DNA from: an uncultured Tissierellia bacterium
GTDB lineage: Bacteria; Bacillota; Clostridia; Tissierellales; Peptoniphilaceae
Length of the DNA stretch: 57,904 nt
Reading direction: 5' to 3'
NCBI GenBank assembly: GCA_902489145.1
Contig: CABTYV010000001.1
Location: 1 to 57,904 of the forward strand
The notes below the pieces were generated by a model that made no database searches, had not been told where the DNA came from, and saw nothing but the letters and a program-made list of their open reading frames with translations. A program made the translations under genes and the position numbers. Positions 57,747-57,904 of the stretch are shown in pieces. Position 1 is the stretch's first letter. Each line of letters starts with the position of its first letter.

Positions 57747-57792
57747 TAAATTATGATTTACCACAAACCAACTCAACGAGTTGGTTTTTTTG
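57747..57792 (+). repeat. Repeat R3: TTATGATTTAC + CCAACTC terminator
   Basis: TTATGATTTACCACAAA and CCAACTC-AAC-GAGTTGG with T7, as in R1; terminator after the immunity-like gene. Confidence 0.75.
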
Positions 57793-57817
57793 TTGTCGGG
57801 AAAGAGGAGGCGCAGGA

Positions 57818-57904
57818 ATGAAAAGGGATATGGATTTAGTACGAGATATTTTAATCCTTGTTTCGGAAAGCAATCATCCGGTGGACGCAGGTGCGTTTGT
57901 AACG
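57818..57904 (+). CDS. DUF2513-family phage protein (runs off the window)
   Basis: 29 residues seen: MKRDMDLVRDILILVSESNH PVDAG. KRDMDL-R-IL is the start of DUF2513, a phage family of unknown role. ATG 57818 follows AAGAGGAGGCGCAGG. Partial at the right edge. Confidence 0.6.
   Translation, partial: MKRDMDLVRDILILVSESNHPVDAGAFVT

Overview
The window looks like a low-copy, fermentative Gram-positive anaerobe of the Bacillota, probably Clostridia/Tissierellia-like. The signs are a rubredoxin, a 2[4Fe-4S] ferredoxin, a T-box leader, a cyclic-di-AMP receptor (DarA/YaaQ type), a LPXTG-like surface adhesin, strong AGGAGG-type ribosome binding sites, and dense gene packing almost entirely on the minus strand. 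Genus is not claimed. Everything here was read by eye; no database search was run.

Positions 1-48.4 kb are ordinary chromosome. From the left they hold typA, an RsbW-like ATPase, rubredoxin (plus strand) and a quality-control operon tig-clpP-clpX-lon-engB followed by a glycosyltransferase and a VTT membrane protein. Next is an aspartate-to-methionine operon under one T-box: metY, a MetA-aspartokinase fusion, asd, hom. An iron(II) uptake locus follows (feoA-feoA-feoB-Cys-rich peptide), with a 16-bp palindrome that recurs upstream of an unrelated small ORF. Then come degV-cca-glmM, a G5/3D cell-wall protein, rsmI, ferredoxin, the replication/nucleotide operon tmk-darA-holB-PSP1, nadE, an SH3 protein, and a plus-strand branching enzyme. 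The set aspA-fumC-malic enzyme can take aspartate to pyruvate. An EF-G paralogue, a YARHG protein, a D-Ala-D-Ala carboxypeptidase with a degenerate ANT(6)-like protein, a thioester adhesin and a tRNA cluster complete this part.

Between 47.6 and 48.4 kb a protein-poor interval holds seven regularly spaced hairpin units whose stem-closing bases vary together, mostly as pairs that would hold in plus-strand RNA. It is not a CRISPR array, and I do not recognise it.

From tRNA-Pro (48402-48475) to the right edge lies a decayed prophage or mobile element, AT-richer and on the plus strand. It has an integrase C-terminal remnant beside the tRNA, a twice-frameshifted DEDDh exonuclease-BRCT gene, a cI/cro-like switch with three operators, many tiny ORFs, a holin, a candidate type I toxin with a convergent antisense promoter, a truncated tape-measure protein joined to a tail fibre, and then a graveyard of phage minor-head/polymorphic-toxin C-termini. 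Several of these fragments are followed by a small immunity-like gene. Terminator-like repeats containing CCAACTC..GAGTTGG separate some of the units.
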